Notes under the pieces: model-generated
Database searches by the model: none
Told to the model about the DNA's origin: nothing
The model's input: only the letters and a program-made list of their open reading frames with translations
NCBI RefSeq assembly: GCF_000330505.1
Contig: NW_004191750.1
Span: 467,470 to 531,469, forward strand
Length of the DNA: 64,000 nucleotides
Origin: Entamoeba invadens IP1
Lineage: Eukaryota; Evosea; Mastigamoebida; Endamoebidae
Reading direction: 5' to 3'
Made by a program: the position numbers and the translations under genes
In this document: in pieces, positions 40,829 through 51,614 of the stretch
How the letters are laid out: each line of letters opens with the position of its first letter
Position numbering within the stretch: the first letter of the stretch is position 1

Positions 40829-41450
40829 CTTTTAGGGTTATTAGTTCGGTCTCTCGTTAAATCCTCTTCATTTGTTCTTTCACATCAAATTATACTTTTT
40901 TAATACTTTTATTAATAATACTAATAATGGATTTTACTCAGAAATTCTATTTTAAGTTTGTTAAAATGACATATTCTATATTTTTTAAAAAAAGAAACTA
41001 TATTATTTTCTATAAATAATAATAAGGGTTTGAAGAGTAACATAAAAGACCAAAGCAACCTCGTTACATTCCTAACTTTCTTCTATTCCAGTGTCTTCTT
41101 TTGAAGTTGTAATTCATTGTGTTTCCTGTTTTCATTCTGTAAAACTGTGGGACACCTTTATTTTGTTTGATCTTCTTGCCCAACTTGATTTTATATGAGA
41201 AACCCTTGTGGCCAGTCTACTCGTCAATTTTTCTGTCGACCCAACAAACACCATCAACAAACCATACTCAACCAAATGTGTTTTGTTAGTACTTTTATTG
41301 AGTTCATTCCATGTTTGGTTATTAATAGTTGATTAATAGTTATTTTTATTATATTAAAAGTATAACCCTTTTATAATAAATAATTAAATTCAAATTATAT
41401 TTCTTAATAAAATTACTACAAATTAATAACTTCAAAATTTACAAAAAAAA
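40829..41450. other. Intergenic region
   Basis: 622 bp between the importin stop and the GRWD1 start; both genes are on the minus strand. AT-rich with no gene seen. Confidence 0.6.
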
Positions 41451-44033
41451 TTATTCAAATTCAGGGAATTTGCTGTGTATAAGCGCTTTGAGTCTTTTAA
41501 ACTGGTCTCTATCGTCTCCGTAAGGTGTAAAGAAGTCAATACGTTGAACAAGCTTTTCGATGTTTTTGTTCATAATTTCGGACTTGATGAGCTTTGAACT
41601 CACTATTGTACTCAACGCGAAGAAGTCAATAAACACTTGTGACACGAACACAACCATTCTCTGGTGGGTTCCAAAATGCTTGCTAGATATACATAACACA
41701 AAAAATTGGTATATAATACTATCGAGCTGTAACAGGTCTGGGAATGTGTTGTATCTTTGAAGAATGGTTGACAACACATACAAAGCAGCGAACTCACAAT
41801 CCGTCTTTGCTTTAATTGATTCTTGTGTTTCGTCGCACTCTGACGACATGAGATCAAACGCGAGTTTTAATATGTGTGGAACATATACATTGATACCCGC
41901 AGCGCACTTTCGAAGTAAATCCCCTATTACACTTGCCAACTCTATCTTCTGAGCAATGGTGTACTCGTCTCCTCTCACAACTTTCATAATTTGGTCAACG
42001 ATAAACACGTAGTCTTCGTTGTTGTATTGTGTTGAATTCGTCGCAATGTCGTCGACAAGGTCCATCAAAAAGACAAAAACACTTGGATTTGAACAATTCG
42101 CCAACCACTGTTTGACGTTCTTCATCAGTACGGGGTAATAATTGTCTATTTCTCCATAAAGGAGCCCACATAAACTTCCCAATAACATAAATGCCTGCTC
42201 TGGCGACGCGTTTGCGCTTCTGAACGCAATTTCAAACGTCGCATTTAACACTTCTTTGTTTTGAATGAATAGTTTGTTACACGTCAACACACAATTTTCA
42301 ATAAGAACAAGTGTACTTCCAATCAGCTCCATTTTGAACAAATTCGTGTTCAAACAATTCTTGTACAGCAACCCAAGGACATTCCAAGCTACATAATACG
42401 ATTCATACCCCCTCACAACGTTCGCAGCTGATGTCAAAAATTGATTCGCCAAAAACGCGTTGTTGCTTTTCAGTGCGCCACCAATGAACATTTCCATTAA
42501 AGCCTTCACCGATTGTTCCTCAAACGCGTGATCTGTGAACGTTTCCGTGTCGTTAAGACGACTGAAAAACCTAATAGCTGCTATCTTGACCACATCGAAT
42601 TGGTCTTCAATCATACTCACAATCTTATTGGCAATATCTTTCGCCTCAGCTTTAAAGAAGTCCGGATAGAGTGTCAGCGCCTTTGCGATGGCATACACAG
42701 CTGTTGCTCTATTAATTGGTATCGGGTCATTCAACAAATTAAATATGTGTTTGATATGTTCCTTCACAATGCTTTGTTTCTCGTCAATTTTGACCAACAT
42801 ACTGGCAAACACACTCATCGCCTGGAATCGAAGTCTCCAGTCTTGATTCATATACGCACCACAAATGGTAGTCGAAAGATCTTCCAACGGTGCTGTTCCA
42901 ACAACGGAAACCATCGCATTAAGCGCATCTTGCGCCAAAAAGCAGAGTTCGTTGGAATCAATTTCTTCGGTCTGTGATTGTACCATACCGACAAGTTGGA
43001 TCAATGAACTCTGAACCACTGGGAACACTTTCACTGTTACGTCACCGGTATCCACTTCGGTTTTAAAATGAGTGTCCTCAAACACCGCGACATTCTGCCA
43101 AAACGTCATCACCTGATGATTAGTTATCAACAACTAAAATATTTAATTAATAAACCATGATATTTGATTTCTCAATCTCAAATAATCAATAATGTCATTT
43201 TGTGATCGATGAAACAAAAAACAAACAGTTTTTTGGAGCTCAATGATATCGTCATTTCCATTCGATGGAGTGGCCAAAATCGCGTTTGAAATGATTGCAA
43301 GTTCATGCTGGATCTCGAAAACATACTCAATATTAAGTTCTTCAAAAACGGCAAGAGCCTGGAAACCACTCATTTTGATGAGATTATTTTGATGTTGAAC
43401 TGCTGTCAAAAGAAATTTCTCAATTTGTCCACGGTAGTTAAAATCTTTCATAATGTCCTTAAAGCAAACTAAATTTTCGAAAACTTTGATGACGGACGGA
43501 ACGAAGTTGAGATTTTGATTGACGAGATTGAGAGACGCCATAAAGATCGCATTGATAAAGGGAGAAATAACGGAAAATGACGAGTCTTCCAAAATTGCAA
43601 CCACGGCCTTTAACTTTGCCATGGTGATGTCAGAGAGCAAAAAAGTCATCAAATCAGGCCATTTGTTTAAAGGTAAGTCGATGATTGCAATGTTCGAGAC
43701 GATGTTTGCTCCAAGGTTTTGCATCTCTGGGTTCGGGTCCAAAAGAAGTTTGAAAATTGCGCCGTGTGTGTTCAACCGCGTCTGATCATCGATTTCACGC
43801 CACTTCTGGGCCATTGCCTCGTTTGTTTTGCCACGGCCTTTGAACATGTTTTTGAAAAGAATTCCCGCCATCATGCGGACATCAGTGTTTAAGTTTTGCG
43901 CCAATAGAACTTGTAACAACATGACAATGAACTGCTCAACGTTTTGTTGTTTTGCAGCCTCAAGGCATCTCTCCGCCTCAGCGCGCAACGCGGGGTTCAT
44001 AGCCGATGTTAAAAGCTGGACAAGCTGTTCCAT
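41451..44033 (-). CDS. Importin beta (karyopherin beta-1-like, one intron)
   Basis: A nuclear transport receptor built from HEAT repeats, about 829 residues. Exon 1 (44033-43227) has the importin-beta N-terminal Ran-binding region (AERCLEAAKQQNVEQFIVML, then LNTDVRMMAGILFKNMF). HEAT repeats follow to the end. The junction gives ...IIELQKT then VMTFWQNVA, equivalent to the LQGIEFWSNV of human importin beta-1. The later WRLRFQAMSVFASML, PINRATAVYAIAKAL and DQFDVVKIAAIRFFSRLND segments fit the family. The 3' splice site may be TAG (43134) or the CAG 21 nt further on (43113), differing by seven residues. Importin beta carries importin-alpha cargo and is released by RanGTP. Confidence 0.9.
43134..43226 (-). 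other. Intron of the importin beta gene
   Basis: It starts GTTTGTTTTT in phase 0. It ends at ATTTTAG (43134), or alternatively at CATCAG (43113); both keep the frame. Confidence 0.8.
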
Positions 44034-44485
44034 GATTGATTTTTTAAGTTTTCAATTTACTGTATTAAATCGCTGAGGTTTTTCAGAAAAAAAATGAATG
44101 GTTTATTACAAGGTTTAGTAAATAATTTTCGAATTTATTTGGTTGTAGGAAATCCAATATATTTTTTTGAAAAATTATTTATATAGTTTTTGAAACTATA
44201 TTAATACAAATCTTTTTAAAGTGGAAATAATTATACTTTATTGTGTTATTCAAAATTATTAATATTTGTGGATAATTCATTAATATAATTTATTTGATTT
44301 TTTATAAAATAAAATTAATTTAAATATAAAAACTCAAAAAAAAGAAATAGTAAAAATATATACATTTTTTAGTTTTCTTGTCGAAAAATAGCCGAAACAG
44401 TGATTGTGTGATTGATTGAATGACAACAGAGTGTGGAATAAAGGCACAAATAAGGCACCCAAAACAAGGAAATTTCAACGTGAAA
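44034..44485. other. Intergenic region, divergent importin beta / Pmp3
   Basis: 452 bp between divergent genes, AT-rich, holding both promoters. No extra gene. Confidence 0.6.
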
Positions 44486-44647
44486 ATGGGGTGCTCGACT
44501 TTCTGCCTGATTGTTGTTGCGATTTTCATTCCACCACTTGCCGTTCTTTTAAAGAAGGGGTGTGGCTGTGACTTCCTTATTAACCTTGTCCTGACAATTT
44601 TGCTTTACCTCCCAGGTCTTATCCACGCTATCATTGTGATCACATAA
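44486..44647 (+). CDS. Pmp3/YqaE-family small membrane protein
   Basis: A 53-residue stress-induced hydrophobic peptide (UPF0057, Pmp3/RCI2 family), which affects plasma-membrane potential and salt tolerance in yeast and plants. It has two transmembrane helices: STFCLIVVAIFIPPLAVLLK and FLINLVLTILLYLPGLIHAI. The conserved IFIPPLAV and GCGCDFLINLVLTILLYLPGLIHA motifs fit the family closely. The start is taken at MGCSTFC, because family members begin here. An upstream in-frame ATG (44420) would add 22 hydrophilic residues not seen in the family. Confidence 0.93.
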   Translation: MGCSTFCLIVVAIFIPPLAVLLKKGCGCDFLINLVLTILLYLPGLIHAIIVIT

Positions 44648-45008
44648 GCAAAACTAAGTGACTTGTGTTATTCTCTACCTTATTTCTAACAAGATTTTTT
44701 AGAGGTCTTCACCGTTTTTTTCAAAACCAAACAAGCGGGAATGCTGTTTTTGTTTGTATTTGTACCAAAAAGGTTGTTTTTCTGTTATTTTATCAACCAA
44801 CCACCATTTATTATATATTTCTAATATTTAAAATTACAATTTTATTATTCAGAATTCTAAATAACAAAAGACGCAAATTTGTTGACACAAAATAGTAATA
44901 GTAACAACCATGCCTAACAAGCTTTGCCCAGAAACAGATTTGATATCAAAATGACCACAAAATTTGGCTAAGGCAACAGTAAAGCCCTGAAACTTTAATT
45001 TAAAGTTA
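44648..45008. other. Intergenic region before the V-ATPase gene
   Basis: 361 bp, AT-rich, containing the V-ATPase promoter. No gene seen. Confidence 0.6.
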
Positions 45009-47456
45009 ATGGGTGAGTTAATCCGATCACAGCCAGTATCGTACGGACAGTTGATAGTCCCGATGAGTGTCGCTGAGGACACCATTCAATTAATAGGTGA
45101 GTTAAACTGTGTTCAGTTTGTTGACTTGAACAGCACGGAGCTAACCTTTAACCGTCGTTTTTGCAATGAGTTAAAGCGCTGTGATGAGTTAGAGCGCAAG
45201 ATGCGATACTTCAACGAGATGATAACAAAAGAAGAATCTCGGGAGGACATGGGTGGTCTGAAGTTTCAGCGCAAGTCGGAGATCTATGACGCCGACAAAG
45301 AGTCCACCGAGAATTTAGAGTTACGGTTAGAGTCTTTAGAAAAGGATTTGAAGCAGATTGAGACTGACTGTGCTGCAACAGAGAATGACTTAGAGAAGAT
45401 AGAAGAAGGACTTTTAGTATCGAACAACATCGATTCATTGTTTGAAAACATGGACGATGTCAATGTAGGTGGATTGAAGTATGTCATAGGAGTTATAGAG
45501 AAGTCCAAATATGACTCTGTCCAACGACTTATATGGCGAATCTCTCGAGGACTTGTTTTGATAAAGTCGAAAGATTTATCCGACAACTCGCATTTGCGAA
45601 ACTTCTTAGTCTTATTCCAAGGCGATGATTTAGAAATCAAAATCAACAAGTCGTGTCAATCGTTAGGTGTTCGGTTGTACACTAGAGTTCCTATCGACCA
45701 ACAAGAACGTCGAAATTTTGTCGAAGAGGCTTTGAGTAACAAGCAACAGTTGTCCTCAGTCTTTGAGAGTTCGACAAAACAAAAGCGAGAGATGTTAAAG
45801 AAAGTGGCGATTAAGTTAGAAGATTGGAAAGAGACGGTGACTCGCGAGAAGTTGATCTTCTTCACATTAAATATGTTTAAAGTCGAGAAGGGACAGACAT
45901 TGATTGGAGAGTGTTGGTATCCCTCTGCCCGATTTGATGATATCATCCAGAAGCTTGGGCAGTTGGATCAAAGTAACATGTCACCTATTTTATCACCAAT
46001 TGCTCCTCCACCTCGAGCTGTCATTCCAACATACACTAAGAACAATTCATTCACACAAACATTTCAAGATCTAACGGATTCATATGGTACACCACGATAT
46101 GGGGAGATCAATACCGCGTGGTTGAATATAGTAACATTCCCATGGCTCTTTGGTGTGATGTTTTCTGATGCTGGCCATGGCTTATTCATCTTCTTGTTAG
46201 GCTTAGCCTTCATCATCTTTGCGAAGAAGTTACAAGGGAAAGAGATGAATGATATCTTTGTGATGTTATTTGATGCGCGATACTTATTATTACTGATGGG
46301 GTGTTATGCGATGTATTGTGGCTGTGTCTTCAATGAGTTCTTTGGGTTTTCAATTGACTTATTTGGGACTGGTTGGGATGTCCGTAATGAAGAGAAGAAG
46401 GTATATGAGCGATCTGATAGTGGGAAGATCTATTACTTTGGTGTTGATCCCATTTGGAAAGCTTCGAACAATGAGTTGTACTATGTGAATTCCTTAAAGA
46501 TGAAATTGTCGATCTTAATTGGTGTCTTCCACATGATCTTTGGTATTATATTATCAGTCTTTAATTATATTCATGCGAAGAAATTGATCAATGTCTGGTT
46601 CCATTGGATTCCAGAGATGATCTTTATGGTGTGTTCCTTCGGCTATTTATGTTTCTTAATCATCTTCAAGTGGTGTGCCCCTGTTCAAGAAGGTGCTCCG
46701 ATGTTAACAAATGTGTTCTTAGAGATGTTCCAGAACTTTGGTGTTGTTACTGAAGCCAATAAGATATACAGTGGACAAGCTATAATCGAGCCGATATTAT
46801 TAGCTCTAGTAGTTGTTTCTATACTTATAATGTTCATCCCAAAGCCAATCATCCTTTACATGCGACTTAGAAAGCAACAGAAAGCGCATATAGAGAACAA
46901 ACCATTACTTAATGACAATCCAAATTCGACAAATACCGTCGATGAAGTCCCGATGGTAGATGAGAGTGTCATTCCACAAGTTGCTGATGAGTCTGATGGG
47001 TTAATTAGTGATGGAAAAGATATGAAGAAGGAAGATGTCGAAGAAGAGGACAATGAAGAAGGAAATTCGTTAATGGAGATCATCATTTTCAATTCAATTC
47101 ATGGCATCGAATTCATTCTTGGCTGTATTTCAAATACAGCTTCTTATTTAAGACTTTGGGCTTTGTCACTTGCACACGCAGAACTGAGTTCTGTCTTCCT
47201 TGAGAATGTGTTCTATTTGTTACTCGAAATGAAGATTTGCGTCACCATTTTCGTCGGATTTGGCGCTTGGGCTATGATCACGTTGGCCATTTTGATCGGG
47301 ATGGAATCCCTCTCCGCCTTCTTACACACACTCAGATTACATTGGATCGAATTCCAGAATAAGTTCTACGTCGGTGACGGTGTCGCGTTCATGCCACTTA
47401 AGTTGGAGCCGAGAAAGACCTTCTTCGATAAGGTCGACTACACTGAACAGAAGTAA
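45009..47456 (+). CDS. V-type H+-ATPase subunit a (V0 sector)
   Basis: The 815-residue membrane subunit that forms the proton half-channels beside the c-ring, acidifying vacuoles and phagosomes. The N-terminal cytosolic half (about 1-380) has the family start MGELIRSQPVSYGQLIVP and a coiled-coil stator region (NLELRLESLEKDLKQIETDC). The second half has about eight membrane segments, starting WLNIVTFPWLFGVMFSDAGHG, a family signature. The essential arginine lies in TASYLRLWALSLAHAELSSV (Arg715). FYVGDGVAFMPL near the end is also conserved. The length fits yeast Vph1/Stv1 (about 840-890). An acidic loop (KKEDVEEEDNEEGN) precedes the last segments. The ATG at 45009 is the family start. Confidence 0.97.
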   Translation: MGELIRSQPVSYGQLIVPMSVAEDTIQLIGELNCVQFVDLNSTELTFNRRFCNELKRCDELERKMRYFNEMITKEESREDMGGLKFQRKSEIYDADKESTENLELRLESLEKDLKQIETDCAATENDLEKIEEGLLVSNNIDSLFENMDDVNVGGLKYVIGVIEKSKYDSVQRLIWRISRGLVLIKSKDLSDNSHLRNFLVLFQGDDLEIKINKSCQSLGVRLYTRVPIDQQERRNFVEEALSNKQQLSSVFESSTKQKREMLKKVAIKLEDWKETVTREKLIFFTLNMFKVEKGQTLIGECWYPSARFDDIIQKLGQLDQSNMSPILSPIAPPPRAVIPTYTKNNSFTQTFQDLTDSYGTPRYGEINTAWLNIVTFPWLFGVMFSDAGHGLFIFLLGLAFIIFAKKLQGKEMNDIFVMLFDARYLLLLMGCYAMYCGCVFNEFFGFSIDLFGTGWDVRNEEKKVYERSDSGKIYYFGVDPIWKASNNELYYVNSLKMKLSILIGVFHMIFGIILSVFNYIHAKKLINVWFHWIPEMIFMVCSFGYLCFLIIFKWCAPVQEGAPMLTNVFLEMFQNFGVVTEANKIYSGQAIIEPILLALVVVSILIMFIPKPIILYMRLRKQQKAHIENKPLLNDNPNSTNTVDEVPMVDESVIPQVADESDGLISDGKDMKKEDVEEEDNEEGNSLMEIIIFNSIHGIEFILGCISNTASYLRLWALSLAHAELSSVFLENVFYLLLEMKICVTIFVGFGAWAMITLAILIGMESLSAFLHTLRLHWIEFQNKFYVGDGVAFMPLKLEPRKTFFDKVDYTEQK

Positions 47457-47667
47457 ACTCTAACTCACTTCTACTATTTGTTATTGGTTCTTTTATTAGT
47501 ATTGCATAGTTTTACAGTTCAAATAAAATAATTCTTTTATAGTTTATACTACTATTAATTATTTGTTTCTTATTGTTAATAATAATTAATACTTTAAATT
47601 AATAGTATAATTGTGTACGTCTAGTTAATTTTAATAATAAAAAGAACCAGATTAAATTATACAAATA

Positions 47668-48146
47668 TTAGTCTTCTTGATCCAAGCCGTAGTCATCGTA
47701 TAACTCATGGATCGTCTTTCCCTCAAGTTGACCAAGTTTTCCTAAAAGCATTTGTCCGACGTCTTTTGTGTCGTTGTACAAGTGGACCTTTTCCAATGAG
47801 TTCTTGCTTGTCTTCTCAAAATCGGAAATTTTTGCAGAACTTTCGAAAAACGATTTGTTGAGTTCAATAATCTCAGCTTTCATTTTGTCAATCTCGCTCT
47901 GTGCTGGAACGACGCGAGAGTAGTAAAACTCTTCGTCTGAAATTTTCTTTTTTCTTTCTGTGATTTTTTTATTATAAAAGTGTGATTGAGTAAATGAAAC
48001 AAGACAAACGAAGTAATTCCCTCTGTGCCTAAATGGCTTAGAATTGTTATGACCTTTTCTTTATCCAATTCTGTTGCTGTAATTATTTCACTCACAGTCG
48101 ATGGTGATTTCTCAAGCACCCTAAGCACTTTTAACACGTCCGTCAT
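47668..48146 (-). CDS. Swi5-like recombination protein with extra N-terminal helix-turn-helix (one intron)
   Basis: Swi5/Sae3 proteins stimulate Rad51 and Dmc1 strand exchange. The spliced 140-residue protein ends with the Swi5 signature (HLYNDTKDVGQMLLGKLGQL, then GKTIHELYDDYGLDQED), preceded by a coiled-coil (IDKMKAEIIELNKSFFESSAKI). Exon 1 (48146-48010) encodes VLKVLRVLEKSPSTVSEIIT...EKVITILSHLGTEGI, which reads like a winged-helix or HTH unit and is not a normal part of Swi5. The splice needs the acceptor AAAG at 47954, which gives GITSKKKISDEEFYYSRVVP in frame; the more usual CAG acceptor breaks the frame. If the exons belong to separate genes, exon 2 alone is still Swi5-like. Rad52 is also in this window. 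Confidence 0.72.
47954..48009 (-). other. Intron of the Swi5-like gene (56 nt)
   Basis: It starts GTTTGTCTTG and ends CAGAAAG. The phase 2 splice keeps the frame. A nearby TTTCAG acceptor would not. Confidence 0.6.
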
Positions 48147-48296
48147 CAGTGTTTGGTAAATTAGAGTTCTAGTTTATTTTAACTATAATTATAAATGACT
48201 ATTTCAAAACAAAATATAGTATATTTAATTATAATTTTATAATAACAAACAAACTAAAAAAATAGTAAAAAAAACTAAAAATATATCAACAATAAA

Positions 48297-48530
48297 TCAA
48301 GGAGTTTGAAGGACTTTTATTGATGAAAAGTTCGTTATTTGTTTGCCATAGCCATTCTCATACACCTCCTCCTCAAAGTAACCAAAGACTAACTGGCGCC
48401 TTAAAAGCTTCCAGTTATCATTTCCAACATTTTCAGTTGGTTTTATCTGTGACTCATACTCGTAAGGGGTTGGAGCATTCATTTGTGTTACAATTTTAAG
48501 TTCTTTTAAGTTCTCTTTGTAAAATGTCAT
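48297..48530 (-). CDS. Small hypothetical protein, 77 aa
   Basis: Not recognised. A 77-residue ATG frame (MTFYKENLKELKIVTQMNAP...) with coding-like composition in an AT-rich area. It is mostly charged and aromatic (PYEYESQIKPTENVGNDNWKLL, then FGYFEEEVYENGYGK), without signal peptide or membrane segment. The composition is too varied for chance low-complexity DNA, but no family can be named. Upstream there is another in-frame ATG at 48593 whose extra 21 residues are hydrophobic and AT-driven, so the later start is preferred. Confidence 0.5.
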   Translation of the reverse strand: MTFYKENLKELKIVTQMNAPTPYEYESQIKPTENVGNDNWKLLRRQLVFGYFEEEVYENGYGKQITNFSSIKVLQTP

Positions 48531-50183
48531 TCTTTTGTTATTGGTTAATTTTAATAAGTGAAGACAATTACAAAGTTTGATATTATTATACATAATATTT
48601 ATATAAATTATAGTTTACAAAATTGAGAATTTTTGTAATAATTTAATTATAAAAGTATAATACACAATTCAAAACACTTTTTGAAATAATTGATGTAAAG
48701 TTAAAAATTAAAATAACAAATCTTAAAATATGGTAAAATATTTACTTAAATATTATAAAAAATTTAAGACAAAAAGATTTTTTTGCCAACATAAATTATC
48801 AAAATAATCAATAAAGTAAAAACAAGAAGAAATAAATTTTTAAAATAAAGTTCTTTGCTTTTTCAAAAAAAATAATAAAAGTTTTTTAAGTTTGTGTTTT
48901 GTTGTAATTAGTAAATAAATTTTATCAAAAATATTATTATTTTTACTATATATAATACTTATAAAATGACTTTAAAATCCGTACATCAAAATGTAACTTT
49001 ATTCAGTTGTATAAAATAACAAGAAAATAAAAATTTATGAATTCCTGTATTTAGATATTTTTTGAATCACAAGTAATTAAATTGGTTAATTTTGATTTTT
49101 CTTTCCCATAATTTTAAAAAAATTTATTTTATGTATTTTGAAAAAAAAGTTAATTATTTAAGAGTGAAATTTTTTTTTAATTATTATTGAGAAAATTTCA
49201 AACTATTATCCACTTTAATTATATATTAATTTTTTAAATTGTTTATTATTATTAAAAATATATATTTTTTTAATTAATATCTTTGTTTTTAACATTAAAT
49301 AATTGTAGGGTTTTTCATCTCTGATTATTCAATTATTTAGTTGTTTTTTAAATTAGTTTAGAAAAAAAAACGATGTTACAAATCTCCCGTTTCATAACGT
49401 TTTTTACACCTATTTATTAATGTTGAATTTCTTCCTGAAAACAAATTTATTTAAAGACAATAATATGCTTTTTATACACTATTGGTTAATATTGTGGTAA
49501 AAACAATTAAAAAAATAGTAATTTAATGGTTTATTTTAAAAAACAATACCAAAATGTTGAGTCTTTTTTTTTTTAATTGGTTAAACAGACCAATGTGTTA
49601 AAAGGCTTAATAATCGGGATAACGGCCAACAAATTTAATTTAAAAACGTAGTTTACAACGAACTACAAAAAAACATTTTTAAAAATAGTTTGATCAACTA
49701 TAACCATTTTCGAAAAAAAAATATGTGAAATAGATATTTTGTGAACACTATATCAAAAACAACGACAAACTTCAGAAAAAAAAGCAAAACTTAATTATTT
49801 TTTTGTTTTTTTGACAAAGAAATAAAAAAAGCATAATTAACCAATAATTGTTTTACACCAAAAATTCCCGAAAAATAGTTTATTTTTCACCTAATAATAA
49901 CCCATATTAATTGATACCTTAATTGAATTCTGTTCTTCATGTATGATTTGATTGCTTTCTTAAATAAAAAAACTAGACTTTAAAAGTAGAATAAACCATA
50001 ATAAATGGTATAATAACTCGTGATGCCTTATTTCCCGAAAAAACAGTCATTTTTTTGTTGTTAGTATTTGCACGGAATCTCCGATAATAACAAAATCAAG
50101 AGACAAAAGGCCTGTAATATGAAGCACGGAGGATGTCCCCTTACCTCTTGTCTTATTAAAAGGGAAAACTCGAAAAGAAAAGT
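48531..50183. other. Long AT-rich intergenic region
   Basis: 1.65 kb, dominated by A/T runs, with no supportable gene or RNA. Confidence 0.65.
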
Positions 50184-50630
50184 ATGAATTCTTCACAGAT
50201 TACTGTAGCATTTAGCATTCATTACCAAACAAGTTATGGCGAGGAGTTGTATGTCATTTTAGACGACTCGACCAGTCGTAAATTGACATGGCGTCCTGGT
50301 CATATATGGGTTGGTTCTGCTACCATTCAGCGACCGAGGACTTTAAGATGGTCTTACACATTACAAAACAATGGCCAAGTTATTAGAAGAGAAAACTTGA
50401 TCTATCCACGCCAATACAAACTTGACAAAAATCACAAGTTCTTCCATTTGTTTGACAGATGGGATAACTCGTGTTCTAATGTCTCACCACTCACAATACA
50501 CCCAACTGGTACACAAGACAGGGATTTCTCTCAGAACAACAAATCTCAAACTATATCTCCGTTGAAGAAATCTCAAAGCATTATTACTGTCTTTGTAAGA
50601 ATACCACAAAGAGTTAGAAGTGGATTCTAG
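50184..50630 (+). CDS. Starch/glycogen-binding CBM20 protein
   Basis: A 148-residue stand-alone carbohydrate-binding module. The N-terminal 100 residues match family 20: ITVAFSIHYQTSYGEELYV, KLTWRPGHIWVGSATI, then the LRWSYTLQNNGQVIRRE strand. The usual loop GxxPxLGxWDP between the first strands is missing (YVILDDSTSRKLTW), taking away one of the typical sugar-stacking tryptophans. The C-terminal 50 residues are Ser/Gln-rich and disordered (FSQNNKSQTISPLKKSQS). There is no catalytic domain and no signal peptide, so an intracellular glycogen-linked role is inferred; Entamoeba stores glycogen. Confidence 0.85.
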   Translation: MNSSQITVAFSIHYQTSYGEELYVILDDSTSRKLTWRPGHIWVGSATIQRPRTLRWSYTLQNNGQVIRRENLIYPRQYKLDKNHKFFHLFDRWDNSCSNVSPLTIHPTGTQDRDFSQNNKSQTISPLKKSQSIITVFVRIPQRVRSGF

Positions 50631-51614
50631 ATACTTACCTCGATTTTTTATTGTTAAATAATACATTAATTGTTTCTATTTCTCTTTATACAAAAAAACA
50701 AACACTAGATCATTTGGTTAGTTTTTCTATTAAGTTTAGATTATTAGGAAAGTCGAGATTTTTTCAATTATTTTGTTCGGGTCGATGACGTGGGGCACAA
50801 AGACCTTTTTATATTATTTTATTGGTCTTTTTTAAAGTAGTTTTCAGCTATTGTAAACATTATTATAATTTCAAAACTTTATAATTCTATTTGAAAATAA
50901 CAATTTAGATTAATAAAATTAATTAATATATATTATTTATAGCGAGAACTGTAGTACTCTTTAACAAAAATATAATTTTATAAGAGTATGTTTAAATGGT
51001 AGAATTAATTTAAAGAACAAATTACTATTTGTGTTCTGATATTTATTATATGCTTCAATGTTTGGTTTTAAAAAATAACATTGTTATATAAAAAAATGTA
51101 ATGTATTTTAATTTGAAAAAAACTATTTATTGAAGATCAAAAAAATTTAGTTTGGATAATTATCATTTTAGTTATAATAAACACATAATAGTTTTTGAAT
51201 GTTTTTACCATGATTTTGTTTTTATTAATTGTTCAAAAGTTATCAAACCCCCAAAATTATCCTCTTTTTTTACACTTAAAATAACGCCCTTATTAATATC
51301 CCTGTTTTTACAGGGATATTAATCAAATTTTTGATGATTTTCCTTTTTTGGCTTGTGTTATGTTTATGCGCATAATATAAACTCTAAAAAACGGAAATTT
51401 ATTTAATAAAGTCGAGATTTCCCGATTTTTAGATAACTTGATTTTAGTTCAATGTTATTTAAAGTGTTAAATAACATATACGAAGAAATGATTTTTTTTG
51501 TTATAATTTTTCTTGATATAAATGAAAATGTACAATTTAATTATAATTTAATTAGAAAATGAAAACCAATACAATTAATAAAATAAACTATTTTTAAAAC
51601 AATATAAATCACAG
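50631..51614. other. AT-rich intergenic region with hairpin
   Basis: 984 bp between convergent genes (CBM20 plus, LRR minus). It holds a perfect 14-bp inverted repeat at 51292-51323 and no gene. Confidence 0.65.
51292..51323. repeat. Perfect inverted repeat, 14-bp arms, 4-nt loop
   Basis: Arms ATTAATATCCCTGT and ACAGGGATATTAAT around a TTTT loop. Placed between convergent 3' ends; it could be an RNA hairpin or a transposon remnant. Confidence 0.85.
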
